This document shows, in pieces, positions 8,449-16,862 of a stretch of 45,253 bases of DNA. The DNA is from Sphingobacteriia bacterium. GTDB lineage: Bacteria > Bacteroidota > Bacteroidia > NS11-12g > UBA955. Under the pieces are notes generated by a model, which saw only the letters and a list, made by a program, of their open reading frames with translations, was not told where the DNA came from and made no database searches. Made by a program: the position numbers and the translations under genes. The stretch spans positions 1 to 45,253 of the forward strand of contig JAGKXC010000020.1 of NCBI GenBank assembly GCA_021151535.1, read 5' to 3'. Position 1 is the first letter of the stretch. Each line of letters begins with the position of its first letter.

Positions 8449-9390
8449 TCAAGAATTTATCACCAAATCATTCCAGCGCACTTTTCTCCACTCCTTCACT
8501 TCATCGCCCAAATGATTCAAATAATTTTCATTTACCAAAATCATATCTCCGCCCCAGGCGCCCAACCATTTGCACAATCCCCCTCTCACCGGCTGCCATC
8601 CCATTTTTTGATACGGCGTATCCAACTCCAACATGGTTCCCAAAATGGCTTGGTACATCTCTAAGCCCGCTTCCATTGTAGGTACGTCTTCCGCCAATTT
8701 TATCCGATCAATGATTTGCTTTAATTGATGCATGATAAAAGGCTCTTGTTGCAATTCCAACAATCGCTCTTTCACCGAACTCAATGATTCTCTGCTATTT
8801 TGCTTGTTTCCGGGCATCAGAATCCACCAATTGGCAGTTAATTCAGGCAATAATCGCCATTCAGCCCAGTTGGGTTCATCGCCCGAAATCCAATACACCA
8901 AAGGCTTTCCTACCTCCGCTACCGCCACGTCATAACCCGATCCGCCCCAAACCGCTTGCTGGATTTTTTGGGCATCGCCTTGCGACCAACGAGCCAATAA
9001 TGCACACAAAGTAGACGAACTTCCCAGCCCCCATTCTTGCGGAAATTGCAACTGCGTTTCAATGCGAACACTTTTGCCTGGCGTCCACGTTTTCATCGGC
9101 AATTGCTGCAGCATTTTCAATAAATTTAGGGCGATGGCATCTTCGGCAAATTCCTCAAATAAAGTTTCCGGATCCACTAAAAACTGCTCCAATGAAAAAC
9201 TCATGTTCCACCAAGATTGGCCTTCAATATTTTGCGATTGCCAAACCAATTTCCATTCGTCTTTCATTTCAAATTCCCAAACACGCATCCATTGTCCCAA
9301 CTGGGTGGGCAACGCCAATGCTTCCTGTCCGATGGTTACAGTGTACTCACCGCACAACATCACTTTTCCAGGAGCGTAAAATGCTTTCAT
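8449..9390 (-). CDS. GYDIA-type GHMP kinase, candidate phosphomevalonate kinase
   Basis: 313 residues. GHMP fold: N-terminal YAPGKVMLCGEYTV (5-18), phosphate loop PQEWGLGSSSTLCALL (117-132), and GGSGYDVAVAE (149-159), a G-Y-D-V-A variant of the GYDIA signature containing the likely catalytic D154. A C-terminal Gly-rich AWGGDMIL motif follows. GYDIA-family GHMP kinases are known from Bacteroidota mevalonate clusters but their reaction is, to my knowledge, inferred rather than proven. The operon has mevalonate kinase and diphosphomevalonate decarboxylase but no classical phosphomevalonate kinase, so this protein is the natural candidate for converting phosphomevalonate to diphosphomevalonate. 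It is 17 bp downstream of HMG-CoA reductase, so very likely co-transcribed and possibly translationally coupled. Confidence 0.88.
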   Translation of the reverse strand: MKAFYAPGKVMLCGEYTVTIGQEALALPTQLGQWMRVWEFEMKDEWKLVWQSQNIEGQSWWNMSFSLEQFLVDPETLFEEFAEDAIALNLLKMLQQLPMKTWTPGKSVRIETQLQFPQEWGLGSSSTLCALLARWSQGDAQKIQQAVWGGSGYDVAVAEVGKPLVYWISGDEPNWAEWRLLPELTANWWILMPGNKQNSRESLSSVKERLLELQQEPFIMHQLKQIIDRIKLAEDVPTMEAGLEMYQAILGTMLELDTPYQKMGWQPVRGGLCKWLGAWGGDMILVNENYLNHLGDEVKEWRKVRWNDLVINS

Positions 9391-9407
9391 GAATTCGGAA
9401 ACAAGAA

Positions 9408-10787
9408 TTAATGGGTAGAAGTTGTGCCACCGTGGCTTGAACCACTGGATGCCACTTGATTCAACGCATGGCCACCGCGCAATTGGGTAAATGCCTCAAC
9501 CGCTGCGCTAAAGCTAACTACCTTATCTTTGAAATATTCAACGATTTGCACTTTTTCTTCATCGGTTGCTTCCAACTGATTCAAGATATTCAATAAGTGC
9601 ATTTTCATATGTCCTTTTTGAATACCTGATGTAATCAACGAACGTACCGCGCTAAAATTCTGAGCCAATCCAGCCACCGCAGTGATCAACATCAGCTCTT
9701 GTGCTCCGGGATATCCCAACAATTCGTGGGCAAATTTCACCATCGGATGCAAGCTAGTAATTCCACCAACAGAACCCAAACTCAATGGCAATTCTATCCA
9801 GAAAACAAATTCATCGCCCTCAACCGCAGCATGCGTTAACGAAGAATATCTGCCTTCTTTCGCCGCATAAGCATGGGCACAAGCTTCAGTTGCTCTAAAA
9901 TCATTACCAGTAGCAATCACCACCGCATCAATGCCATTCATAATACCTTTATTATGGGTAACAGCCCTGTAAGGCTCAACCGATGCAATGCGAATCGCCC
10001 TGCGAAATTTATCTACAAATTCTTGGTTACCAATGCCACTGCCTTCATTGATTTCGTCAATTTTACAACGTACTTCAGCGCGTACCAAACACTCAGGAGT
10101 AAAGTTACTCAAAATGCTCATCACCACTTGAACCGGCGTATTTTCTAATACTTCCGCATTTTCTTGGGCGATGCTCAACCATGTATGGGCAAAAGATTCC
10201 AAACAAGAATTGATGAAGTTTGCTCCCATCGAATCACAGGTTTCAAACCTTGCCTCCAACTGATAATAACCCTGCTCCAATGCAGTTTTATCTACCAATT
10301 GAATATCCAATACACCGCCGCCTCGGGCACGCATATTTTTGGTTATATCCTCTGAATTTGCAAAAAACCTTTCTCTGTGGGTGTCAAAAACCTGTTGCAA
10401 TGCATCAGTATTATGACCTTCCCAAATAAAATGAACATGCCCCACCTTAATGGTACTGATCACTTTGGCCTGAAAACCACCGCGATCTAACCAAAAATTA
10501 GCGGCTTTAGAGGCGGCCGCCACCACACTACTTTCCTCTATCGCCATAGGAATTGCATACATCTTACCATTAATTAAGAAGTTTGGTGCAACACCAAAAG
10601 GCATGTAATAGTTAGAAATTGTGTTTTCAATAAACTCGTCGTGCAACTTCTGAACCTCCTGCTTGTTATGCCAGTAACCAGAAAGCATCTCCAACGATGA
10701 TTCCGCGTCTTGCGTGTACTGACTCAACAACCACTCAATTTTGGCTTGTTTGCTAAGTTTACTAAATCCTTTGATGGGTTTTATCAT
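9408..10787 (-). CDS. Hydroxymethylglutaryl-CoA reductase, class II
   Basis: 459 residues. Reduces HMG-CoA to mevalonate, the committed step. Catalytic residues of the class II enzyme are recognisable: Glu in MAIEESSVVAAASKAA (82-97), Lys in AVTHNKGIMNG, Asp in VVIATGNDFRAT, and His in SGIQKGHMKMH near the C-terminus. It has no membrane segments, as expected for class II (soluble, Pseudomonas mevalonii-like). Annotation pipelines often call this type 'degradative', but here the neighbours make a biosynthetic role clear. The C-terminus ends in a Ser/Gly/Thr/His-rich tail. The start codon lies 1 bp from the stop of the upstream isomerase gene, so the two are surely in one operon. HMG-CoA synthase and thiolase are not in the window. 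Confidence 0.95.
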   Translation of the reverse strand: MIKPIKGFSKLSKQAKIEWLLSQYTQDAESSLEMLSGYWHNKQEVQKLHDEFIENTISNYYMPFGVAPNFLINGKMYAIPMAIEESSVVAAASKAANFWLDRGGFQAKVISTIKVGHVHFIWEGHNTDALQQVFDTHRERFFANSEDITKNMRARGGGVLDIQLVDKTALEQGYYQLEARFETCDSMGANFINSCLESFAHTWLSIAQENAEVLENTPVQVVMSILSNFTPECLVRAEVRCKIDEINEGSGIGNQEFVDKFRRAIRIASVEPYRAVTHNKGIMNGIDAVVIATGNDFRATEACAHAYAAKEGRYSSLTHAAVEGDEFVFWIELPLSLGSVGGITSLHPMVKFAHELLGYPGAQELMLITAVAGLAQNFSAVRSLITSGIQKGHMKMHLLNILNQLEATDEEKVQIVEYFKDKVVSFSAAVEAFTQLRGGHALNQVASSGSSHGGTTSTH

Positions 10788-10788
10788 G

Positions 10789-11796
10789 TTATTTTACCTT
10801 TAAATACGCATAGGCCATTGCTAGCCCGCTAATTTGAAATTCAACAAATTGCCTCAAAACTTCTTCCCCTTCTAAGGCCATTTTCAAGAAGGGTGCCGCA
10901 TGACCGTAAACAGCAGAAATCGGCAACTTATTCAAATGGTAATACCCATCCAAAAAGTTCCCAATTCCACCTGATACTATTATATTTTTACATCGAAAAT
11001 CACTACCCAAGTCCTGATGAATTCCTTCCATCATGTGGGTCATTTCCTCTGCCGTATGTCCAACAAACTGCAACGGACTTAACCATTGCTGCTGTTGTTC
11101 ACTTCTTCTTAAGTTCTCTAATTTTGAAAAATTGGTTCCGCCAAAAGCACCATAATCAATTGCCTCCAACGGTAATGCCGCCAAGGCTTTCAGCGATGTT
11201 GGGCCCATTCCCTGCCCTACCTCTTTCACAATCACGGGAGAATCAAAGATATCCAAGACACGTTGAATGGTTTCCAACGGCGATTGCTGAAAACGATCCC
11301 CTTCGGGCTGCATGAATTCCTGCATCGGATTCACGTGAATGATCAATCCATCGGCTTCCAAATCACCAATCAATCGCTTCAAAGAATCTTCTTTTCCCAA
11401 GGCAAAAAGTTCCTCCAATTGTGCAATACCTAAGTTGGCAAACAATGGCTGATTACCAATAAACTTGCGTACATGAAAATCTTTTTCATAGGGTGAATGC
11501 TCCAAAACAGGCCTACAAGAACCTAAGCCCATTCCCAATCCAAATTCTGCCGCAACAGTTGCCAGTAATCGGTTAATTTCACCGGCTTTGGCGGCTCCGC
11601 CTGTCATGCTGCTAATCCAGATGGGCGCTCGCATAGTTTTTCCGGCGATGTTGACTGAAGGAATCAACACAGAATCACGGGGATGCGCACTTAACAATGG
11701 CTCATAATAAAAACGGGAATCGCCGCTAGTAATTTGCGATTCAAAGGCCAACTGAATGTGGTCTAATTTCCGTGAACTTAAATCTGTCTGGGTCAA
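10789..11796 (-). CDS. fni: Isopentenyl-diphosphate delta-isomerase, type 2 (FMN-dependent)
   Basis: 335 residues. Interconverts IPP and DMAPP using reduced FMN (EC 5.3.3.2). Motifs: RKLDHIQLA at the N-terminus, WISSMTGG, HVNPMQE with the conserved catalytic Gln, the Mg-binding Glu in QPEGDRF, VIVKEVGQGM, DYGAFGGTNFSKLE, and VSGGIGN. The start is a TTG at 11796: the upstream in-frame codons are TAG-AAG-ATT, so no ATG or GTG is available before the conserved N-terminus. This is the first gene of the mevalonate operon, with a TAACTTTG element 9 nt before the TTG inside the 25-bp gap to the mazG-like gene. Confidence 0.95.
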   Translation of the reverse strand: MTQTDLSSRKLDHIQLAFESQITSGDSRFYYEPLLSAHPRDSVLIPSVNIAGKTMRAPIWISSMTGGAAKAGEINRLLATVAAEFGLGMGLGSCRPVLEHSPYEKDFHVRKFIGNQPLFANLGIAQLEELFALGKEDSLKRLIGDLEADGLIIHVNPMQEFMQPEGDRFQQSPLETIQRVLDIFDSPVIVKEVGQGMGPTSLKALAALPLEAIDYGAFGGTNFSKLENLRRSEQQQQWLSPLQFVGHTAEEMTHMMEGIHQDLGSDFRCKNIIVSGGIGNFLDGYYHLNKLPISAVYGHAAPFLKMALEGEEVLRQFVEFQISGLAMAYAYLKVK

Positions 11797-11805
11797 AATC
11801 TTCTA

Positions 11806-11813
11806 CAAAGTTA
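11806..11813 (-). promoter_or_regulatory. -7 promoter element of the mevalonate operon
   Basis: Plus-strand CAAAGTTA is TAACTTTG on the minus strand, in the 25-bp gap between the mazG-like gene and fni and ending 9 nt before the TTG start. The -33 box is not obvious and would lie inside the 3' end of the upstream gene. The predicted leader is only a few nucleotides. Confidence 0.5.
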
Positions 11814-11821
11814 TCATAAAA

Positions 11822-12181
11822 TTACAACGATAACTTCGGATTGTTTTTATGTCGGTCTTTATCTCTCTGGCTTTTCTTTTCCAAATTGCGATGAAATGCC
11901 GCTGTGAGGTCAACCCCCGTTTGATTGGCCATGCAAATCAGCACCCATAACACATCGGCCATTTCTTCTGCCAAGGCATCGGGATTTTCGCCCGATTTAA
12001 AGGATTGATCGCCATAAGTTCTGGCCATAATTCGCGCCAATTCTCCCACTTCTTCGGTTAAAATTGCCATGTTGGTGAGTTCAGAAAAATAGCGAACGCC
12101 GATGGTTTTAATCCAATGATCTACTTGCGATTGCGCCTCTTCAAGGGTTATTGACTTAATTTCTTCTGATTGATTTTCCAT
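11822..12181 (-). CDS. MazG-like nucleotide pyrophosphohydrolase
   Basis: 119 residues, a single all-alpha MazG domain. It hydrolyses non-canonical or excess nucleoside triphosphates to monophosphates. The metal-binding pattern is visible: EEVGEL (43-48) followed by ALAEEMADVLWVL, the ExxE...ExxD arrangement. The length fits the short single-domain MazG or MazG-like proteins rather than the two-domain E. coli protein. It sits 32 bp downstream of rfbC and 25 bp upstream of fni, which has its own promoter-like element, so co-transcription with the mevalonate genes is possible but not needed. The actual substrate cannot be told from sequence. Confidence 0.88.
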   Translation of the reverse strand: MENQSEEIKSITLEEAQSQVDHWIKTIGVRYFSELTNMAILTEEVGELARIMARTYGDQSFKSGENPDALAEEMADVLWVLICMANQTGVDLTAAFHRNLEKKSQRDKDRHKNNPKLSL

Positions 12182-12213
12182 GGTGCTAACATTTTTGCGA
12201 AAAACAATAAAAT

Positions 12214-12768
12214 TTAAAAGGGCGATTGAAAATCTGCAAAATCTGGCAATACCAAATCTTTGGCACTCAACGTAGGATCGCCAATTCCATTGGCCTCAAA
12301 ACCCCAATCAATTCCCAACGAGGGGGAACTCCATAATATGCCTCCTTCCGATTCCGGATGGTAGTAATTGGTGCATTTATAAACAAAAATGGTATGATCT
12401 TCTAATGTAAGAAAACCGTGTGCAAATCCCGGTGGTATATACAACTGATGTTTGTTATCGCCCGTTAATTTTACTGCAACATGCTTACCATATGTAGCGG
12501 AATCTTTGCGAATATCTACCGCAACATCCAAAACTGCACCTTGAATTACCCGAACAAGCTTACCTTGCTGATGCGGCGAAACCTGAAAATGCAGGCCTCG
12601 TAGGATGCCTTTGCCCGACAAACTCTGGTTATCTTGAACAAAATTTTCATTTACTCCAAATTTCTGTAATTCGTCTGCGCGATAACTTTCGTAGAAATGT
12701 CCGCGATGATCCTCGAAAACTTTGGGTTCGATGAACAATAAATTAGGCAATAGTTCCGTTATGAGCAT
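12214..12768 (-). CDS. rfbC: dTDP-4-dehydrorhamnose 3,5-epimerase
   Basis: 184 residues. Epimerises dTDP-4-dehydro-6-deoxyglucose at C3 and C5 on the way to dTDP-L-rhamnose (EC 5.1.3.13) for surface polysaccharide. Cupin fold with family landmarks: EDHRGHFYESY, QDNQSLSGKGILRGLHFQ (catalytic His), VLDVAVDIRKDSATYG (Asp), YIPPGFAHGFLTLED and VYKCTNYYHPESEGG with the catalytic Tyr. ATG at 12768 (MLITELLPN) is preferred over TTG at 12780. rfbA, rfbB and rfbD are not adjacent, so the rhamnose pathway is split in this genome. Confidence 0.95.
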   Translation of the reverse strand: MLITELLPNLLFIEPKVFEDHRGHFYESYRADELQKFGVNENFVQDNQSLSGKGILRGLHFQVSPHQQGKLVRVIQGAVLDVAVDIRKDSATYGKHVAVKLTGDNKHQLYIPPGFAHGFLTLEDHTIFVYKCTNYYHPESEGGILWSSPSLGIDWGFEANGIGDPTLSAKDLVLPDFADFQSPF

Positions 12769-12848
12769 ATCTTCGTACAAATCACATCTTTTAATTTGTG
12801 ATAGTCAAGAAATTTATATTTTAATTGCACTTTAAAAATCAACATTCT

Positions 12849-13754
12849 ATGCAAACTAGAGAAGAGAAAAACAACAAACCTTTGTTGTACACCCTAATAG
12901 CCATTTTGCTTTTGGTGGTAATCGTTATGTTCTTCATGCTACAAAACACCAAAACGGAACTGGCCAGCGTACAAGATGGCAAATCCAAAGTTGAAGGTGC
13001 CTTAAAAGAACGTGAAACGGCATTGGCACAAGCCAATATGTTGCTAGAGCAATACCATAGAGATTCGATTGCCATGGCTTCTCAAAACAGAACCATGAGC
13101 GATGAGTTAATTTTGAAAAAACAAGAAATTGCAAAATTGGTAGCTCAATTGAAATCTACCAAAGCTAGCAATGGCGCGGTAATCAACGATTTAAACAAGC
13201 AATTGGTTGAGTTAAACGATCGTTTGGCGAAGTTGGAAAGAGAAAACCAAGATTTGAAATTGGCCAATACCCGTTTAACAGAAAACAACGATCAATTAAA
13301 CAAAGAGGTAAACACTTTGAGCACAGAAAAAGCCAAATTGAAAAACCTAGCTGCACGTTTACAAGCTTCTGCAGTAAAAGTAGAAACTTTGAAGAAAAAA
13401 TGGCTATCTGGCAAGGAAACTGGCACATTAAAAGCCAAGGATGTTGAAGCCTTCCGCATCAGTTTTGCCATAAATGAGAATCACGTTGCCGACGCTGGCG
13501 ACAAAACCATATACGTGAAAGTAACTGGTCCAGAAGGAACAACACTCCCTGGCCCAGGTGGTGAAAGCGTTTTTGATTTTGATGGCAAACAATCCAAATA
13601 CACCTATAAAGTAACTACGACTTTTGAAAATGAAACAAAAGCGGTAGAGCCCAGTATTTGGAAGCCATCTGAAACCTTGAAAAAAGGAAAATACACCATC
13701 GAAATTTATGCCGAAGGGTATAAAATGGGATCGGCTGTATTGGATTTGAAATAA
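12849..13754 (+). CDS. Membrane-anchored coiled-coil protein, function unknown
   Basis: 301 residues from ATG at 12849 (MQTREEKNN); the TTG at 12825 would add eight residues. One transmembrane helix at about residues 13-33 (LLYTLIAILLLVVIVMFFML) is preceded by a positively charged N-terminus, so most of the protein is likely periplasmic. Residues about 40-190 form a long coiled coil (repeated Lys/Glu/Leu heptads such as KLERENQDLKLANTRL). The last 110 residues look like a beta domain (AFRISFAINENHVADAGDKTIYVKV, then FDFDGKQSKYTYKV). I recognise no enzyme motif. A scaffold or envelope-spanning role is plausible but is inference. It is divergent from rfbC and followed by a strong terminator. 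Confidence 0.8.
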   Translation: MQTREEKNNKPLLYTLIAILLLVVIVMFFMLQNTKTELASVQDGKSKVEGALKERETALAQANMLLEQYHRDSIAMASQNRTMSDELILKKQEIAKLVAQLKSTKASNGAVINDLNKQLVELNDRLAKLERENQDLKLANTRLTENNDQLNKEVNTLSTEKAKLKNLAARLQASAVKVETLKKKWLSGKETGTLKAKDVEAFRISFAINENHVADAGDKTIYVKVTGPEGTTLPGPGGESVFDFDGKQSKYTYKVTTTFENETKAVEPSIWKPSETLKKGKYTIEIYAEGYKMGSAVLDLK

Positions 13755-13865
13755 ATCGACCAACAGCTGGGAATAACCTACCACTCAAAGAAGTATTCCC
13801 AAGTAAACATTAGAAATTTGTAATGTTGTTGGTTGATTCAATTATCTACCAATGTTGATTTGTAG

Positions 13866-13897
13866 GAAAGCCCCGGAAACGGGGCTTTCTTTTTTTC
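13866..13897 (+). terminator. Rho-independent terminator of the coiled-coil gene
   Basis: 10-bp stem GAAAGCCCCG (13866-13875) / CGGGGCTTTC (13880-13889) closed by a GAAA tetraloop, followed by eight T residues. Confidence 0.9.
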
Positions 13898-13979
13898 TAT
13901 CAGCCCCCAATTATTAAAGCAAAACGCCCTTATCGCCCGACAACATAAAAGGCATCATAAAATTTCCATAACTGCTATT

Positions 13980-14001
13980 AAATACCAAAATTTTGGTATT
14001 T
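13980..14001. promoter_or_regulatory. Palindromic operator candidate upstream of the response regulator
   Basis: Perfect 22-bp palindrome with arms AATACCAA (13981-13988) and TTGGTATT (13993-14000) around a 4-bp AATT centre, plus one extra matching base on each side. It ends 57 bp before the ATG of the response regulator. A copy with the same arms and the same 4-bp spacing lies at 33797-33816. Confidence 0.55.
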
Positions 14002-14058
14002 TCCCCACCTAGTTGCTTACCCTAATTTCACGAAATCAAATTGTAGCGCCAGAATAGA

Positions 14059-14760
14059 ATGAGAGAGACTTCACCACTTTCGGTATTGGTTTGCGACGAC
14101 CATCCCATAGTTTTGGAAGGTCTAGCCGTGATTATCAATCAAGTATCCAAATTTAAATTACTAGAAACTTGTTCTGATGGGAATCAATTAATACGCGCGG
14201 TGGATTCATTTCAACCCGATATAATTCTCATCGATGCCAATTTAAAAGAAGAAAACGGATATGATCTGGTTGCACAGATTCGGAACAACTATGCAAATTC
14301 TTCCTATAAGCCTACATTGATCATCATTTCTTCTTACTGGGATGATTTTAGTGCAGAAAAAGCAACTTTATATGGTGCTCATGGCTTTATCAACAAATCT
14401 ATTTCCGCTAATAACTTGCTTACTAAAATTGAAGAAACACACATTCAAAACATTCTCAATAAATCCTTACCAGTAACCTCAATTTTCCCAATAACATCAG
14501 AAAACAAAACATCTGCAATAGGAGAAAAAAGAACAACGCAATACCAACTAAAAGAAAATTTAACCAAACGAGAACTCTCCATCATTCAAGAATTAATTAC
14601 CGGAAAACCAACAAAAACGCTAGCAGACGCACTTTGCATCAGTCCTTACACGCTTGAAACCCACAAAAAGAACATATTCCGAAAACTCAAAGTAAATAGC
14701 GTTGGCGAACTCATCGCCTGGTTTCATAACCAATCTAACCTCTCTGACTCTTCGAGTTAA
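14059..14760 (+). CDS. NarL/FixJ-family response regulator
   Basis: 233 residues. N-terminal receiver domain: acidic pocket D13-D14 in VCDDHP, phospho-acceptor D59 in IILIDANL, and the conserved Lys in GFINKS. A variable linker of about 40 residues follows, then a LuxR-type helix-turn-helix (LTKRELSIIQELITGKPTK through SPYTLETHKKNIFRKL, about 165-220). It is probably a DNA-binding transcription factor controlled by the histidine kinase 50 bp downstream on the same strand. The palindrome at 13980-14001 lies directly upstream, and LuxR-type regulators bind such dyads, so autoregulation is a reasonable inference. The target genes are not known from sequence. Confidence 0.93.
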   Translation: MRETSPLSVLVCDDHPIVLEGLAVIINQVSKFKLLETCSDGNQLIRAVDSFQPDIILIDANLKEENGYDLVAQIRNNYANSSYKPTLIIISSYWDDFSAEKATLYGAHGFINKSISANNLLTKIEETHIQNILNKSLPVTSIFPITSENKTSAIGEKRTTQYQLKENLTKRELSIIQELITGKPTKTLADALCISPYTLETHKKNIFRKLKVNSVGELIAWFHNQSNLSDSSS

Positions 14761-14779
14761 CAAACAAACAATCAATAAT

Positions 14780-14800
14780 TTGACGTACTTTACACGTCAA
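14780..14800 (+). promoter_or_regulatory. Inverted repeat between response regulator and kinase genes
   Basis: TTGACGT (14780-14786) and ACGTCAA (14794-14800) form perfect 7-bp arms around a 7-nt spacer, in the 50-bp gap, ending 10 nt before the kinase ATG. There is no U tract, so it is not a terminator. It could be an operator or a leader hairpin over the start site. Confidence 0.4.
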
Positions 14801-14810
14801 TTCTAAAAGC

Positions 14811-16658
14811 ATGTCCCCTCAGCACTTTTATCCAAATTCTTCATCTCCTTTTTTCGGGCGATGGTGGATATGGACCCTGCTAATTATTTTCACATCTTGT
14901 AATTCAAATCAAAAAAACGACAAGATAAAAATCATCTATCCCAGCACAACAGAATTGCGGGAACTATCTGATTCTGTTACATTTATCGATGCTAGGAACG
15001 CATTTTATCAACCAAAGAAAACCACAGTAAAAGCCATAGATCAGGCGTTGTGGGTGAAACTGCAATTTAGCATCAACAACACCCAGTACTACGCGCTTGA
15101 AGTTCCGAATCCAAACATTGATTACATCGCCATATTCCATCCAGATTCCAGCTTACAAAAACCCATTTATGTTTGGGGCGATGAATTAAAAGTTAGTCAG
15201 CAAAGTAATAGCATTAATTATCCGGCTAAAGGATTGTATATCGCCAAAGGCAACTATACGTTGTACTTGAAATACATCCACAAAGGGCGATTTTTCCATG
15301 GAAGCGTGATGCTCACTCCACAAAAATCCTTTGTAAAAACCTATGGTGTTCAATCTGGAAGGTTTGGAATTTTTTCGGGTATCTGTTTGTTTATTTTCTT
15401 GCTAGCCAGCACGTTGGGCATTCTACTACGTAAAAACATCCTAATCTTTTATGCCATTTGGTCGATCACACAATTGACGTATTTCTTAGCAAGTACGGGC
15501 TACTTACGATTGTTGTTCTACCCAGAAGTGGCGCAATTCAATAGCATCTTTAGGGCATGTACATCATTATTAGCGCCTCTCACCTTACTATGGGTGATAT
15601 ATTATTACTTAGGCGTTCAGAGAACAATGCCGCGGATTACAAGGGTTATGTGGGTGTTTTCGAGTGCAATTTTGGCATTGATTTTCTATGCATTGATTTG
15701 GCCTGCTGAATTTTGGATACACGTACATTTTTGGCTCAAAGTATTATTGGTACTGGTAATTATCCTTTACTTAGCACCCATTGTTTTGTTTTTCACTTTT
15801 GCAAAAAAATCACCTTGGAAAGTCGCGGTAACTGCTACTAGTTTCTCTTTGCATTTGGCAGCGGGAATCTATTTAATCAAATTAGAATACAGCAACATCC
15901 AATATCATTTCTTGTTGGAAATTGAGCGATTAACTTGGTTGCCGCTAGCAGAATTGGTAATCATGGCAATTGGATTGGGAATGGAAATCACCCGCACCAT
16001 ACGCGAAAAGAACCAGCTGTTAACCGAAAATTTACAATTACAGGTAAAAGCCAGTGAAATCCACGTAAATGCAGTAGAAGCCGAAAGAAAGCGTATAGCG
16101 AGCGATTTACACGATCATATCCTTAACCGGATGGACATTTTATCTATGTTATCCCCTTCAGAGAGTACAAGCAGGGAGGAAATCAGGGAAATGATTCAAT
16201 CGGTTGCGGCAGAAATACGCAATCTGGCTTACGAGATTCACCCACCTTGGATTCAACAACAAAAACTGGAAAACTCCATTCGAGCAGAAATTCAAAACTT
16301 TGAAAAGGTATATAAAATTAAGATTTCCGTAGCCTTTTACGATTGGAACCAAGAACCTGGAATTTCTGTAAAAACACATATTTTAAGAATAACACAAGAA
16401 TTTCTACAGAACACCCAAAAACATGCCCAGGCCAATAACGTCTATATCAACTTCTTTCAGAGAGATAACCAATACGAACTGGATTTTGAAGATGATGGCA
16501 AAGGCTATCCTTTATCCCAACAGCCTTCCGGCCTGGGCATCAGCAACGTGTTGGCACGCGTACAAATGATGCAAGGCAAAATCCATATCGATTCTCTTGA
16601 AAACAAAGGCGTACACTGGCTCATTGAAATCCCACTGGAAGAACTTACCACCACCTGA
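14811..16658 (+). CDS. 7TM-DISM sensor histidine kinase
   Basis: 615 residues. Order: a hydrophobic N-terminal segment ending in IIFTSCNSNQ (a signal peptide with a lipobox-like Cys at residue 30), an extracytoplasmic beta domain (about 35-180; 7TMR-DISMED2-like, with KAIDQALWVKLQF), and seven predicted transmembrane helices (about 185-395). A short coiled coil leads to a HisKA_3 dimerisation domain with ERKRIASDLHDHI (phospho-acceptor H434), and the chain ends in an HATPase_c domain (TQEFLQNTQKHAQAN, DDGKGYP, GLGISNVLARVQMM). This is the DesK/NarX-like class that pairs with NarL-type regulators. It senses an envelope signal, possibly a carbohydrate or lipid by analogy with DISM proteins. The partner is the response regulator immediately upstream. 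Confidence 0.92.
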   Translation: MSPQHFYPNSSSPFFGRWWIWTLLIIFTSCNSNQKNDKIKIIYPSTTELRELSDSVTFIDARNAFYQPKKTTVKAIDQALWVKLQFSINNTQYYALEVPNPNIDYIAIFHPDSSLQKPIYVWGDELKVSQQSNSINYPAKGLYIAKGNYTLYLKYIHKGRFFHGSVMLTPQKSFVKTYGVQSGRFGIFSGICLFIFLLASTLGILLRKNILIFYAIWSITQLTYFLASTGYLRLLFYPEVAQFNSIFRACTSLLAPLTLLWVIYYYLGVQRTMPRITRVMWVFSSAILALIFYALIWPAEFWIHVHFWLKVLLVLVIILYLAPIVLFFTFAKKSPWKVAVTATSFSLHLAAGIYLIKLEYSNIQYHFLLEIERLTWLPLAELVIMAIGLGMEITRTIREKNQLLTENLQLQVKASEIHVNAVEAERKRIASDLHDHILNRMDILSMLSPSESTSREEIREMIQSVAAEIRNLAYEIHPPWIQQQKLENSIRAEIQNFEKVYKIKISVAFYDWNQEPGISVKTHILRITQEFLQNTQKHAQANNVYINFFQRDNQYELDFEDDGKGYPLSQQPSGLGISNVLARVQMMQGKIHIDSLENKGVHWLIEIPLEELTTT

Positions 16659-16755
16659 GCCCAAAAACCACGCTCCGCGCCCATTCCCCCTGTCCTTAAA
16701 ACAAAATAAACCTCTTTCCTCCGGGCTTGTTTTATATCGCCCCCCTCAATCAAGC

Positions 16756-16787
16756 ACAAAAACAAAACCGGCTCCTTGCGGAGCCGG
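16756..16787 (-). terminator. Rho-independent terminator downstream of the TPR gene
   Basis: 8-bp stem CCGGCTCC (16768-16775) / GGAGCCGG (16780-16787) with TTGC loop. The A-rich run to its left gives a U tract on the minus strand. Confidence 0.75.
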
Positions 16788-16821
16788 CACCTTACTATGA
16801 AACACTACTAAAAACCCAGAA

Positions 16822-16862
16822 CCATCGCCACATTGCAATGCGATGGCCCCTTTTGATTTTTC
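16822..16862 (+). terminator. Possible terminator-like hairpin, plus strand
   Basis: CCATCGC (16822-16828) / GCGATGG (16840-16846) 7-bp stem with an 11-nt loop, followed by C and T-rich sequence. It lies 164 bp after the kinase stop, so its assignment is uncertain. Confidence 0.4.

Larger units (their letters stand above)
13755..14058. other. 304-bp intergenic region with terminator and palindrome
   Basis: No plausible ORF. In order it holds: a TGGGAATA (13768-13775) / TATTCCCA (13794-13801) inverted repeat without a U tract, the terminator at 13866-13897, one ATCGCCC motif (13932-13938), and the 22-bp perfect palindrome at 13980-14001 upstream of the response regulator. Confidence 0.7.
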
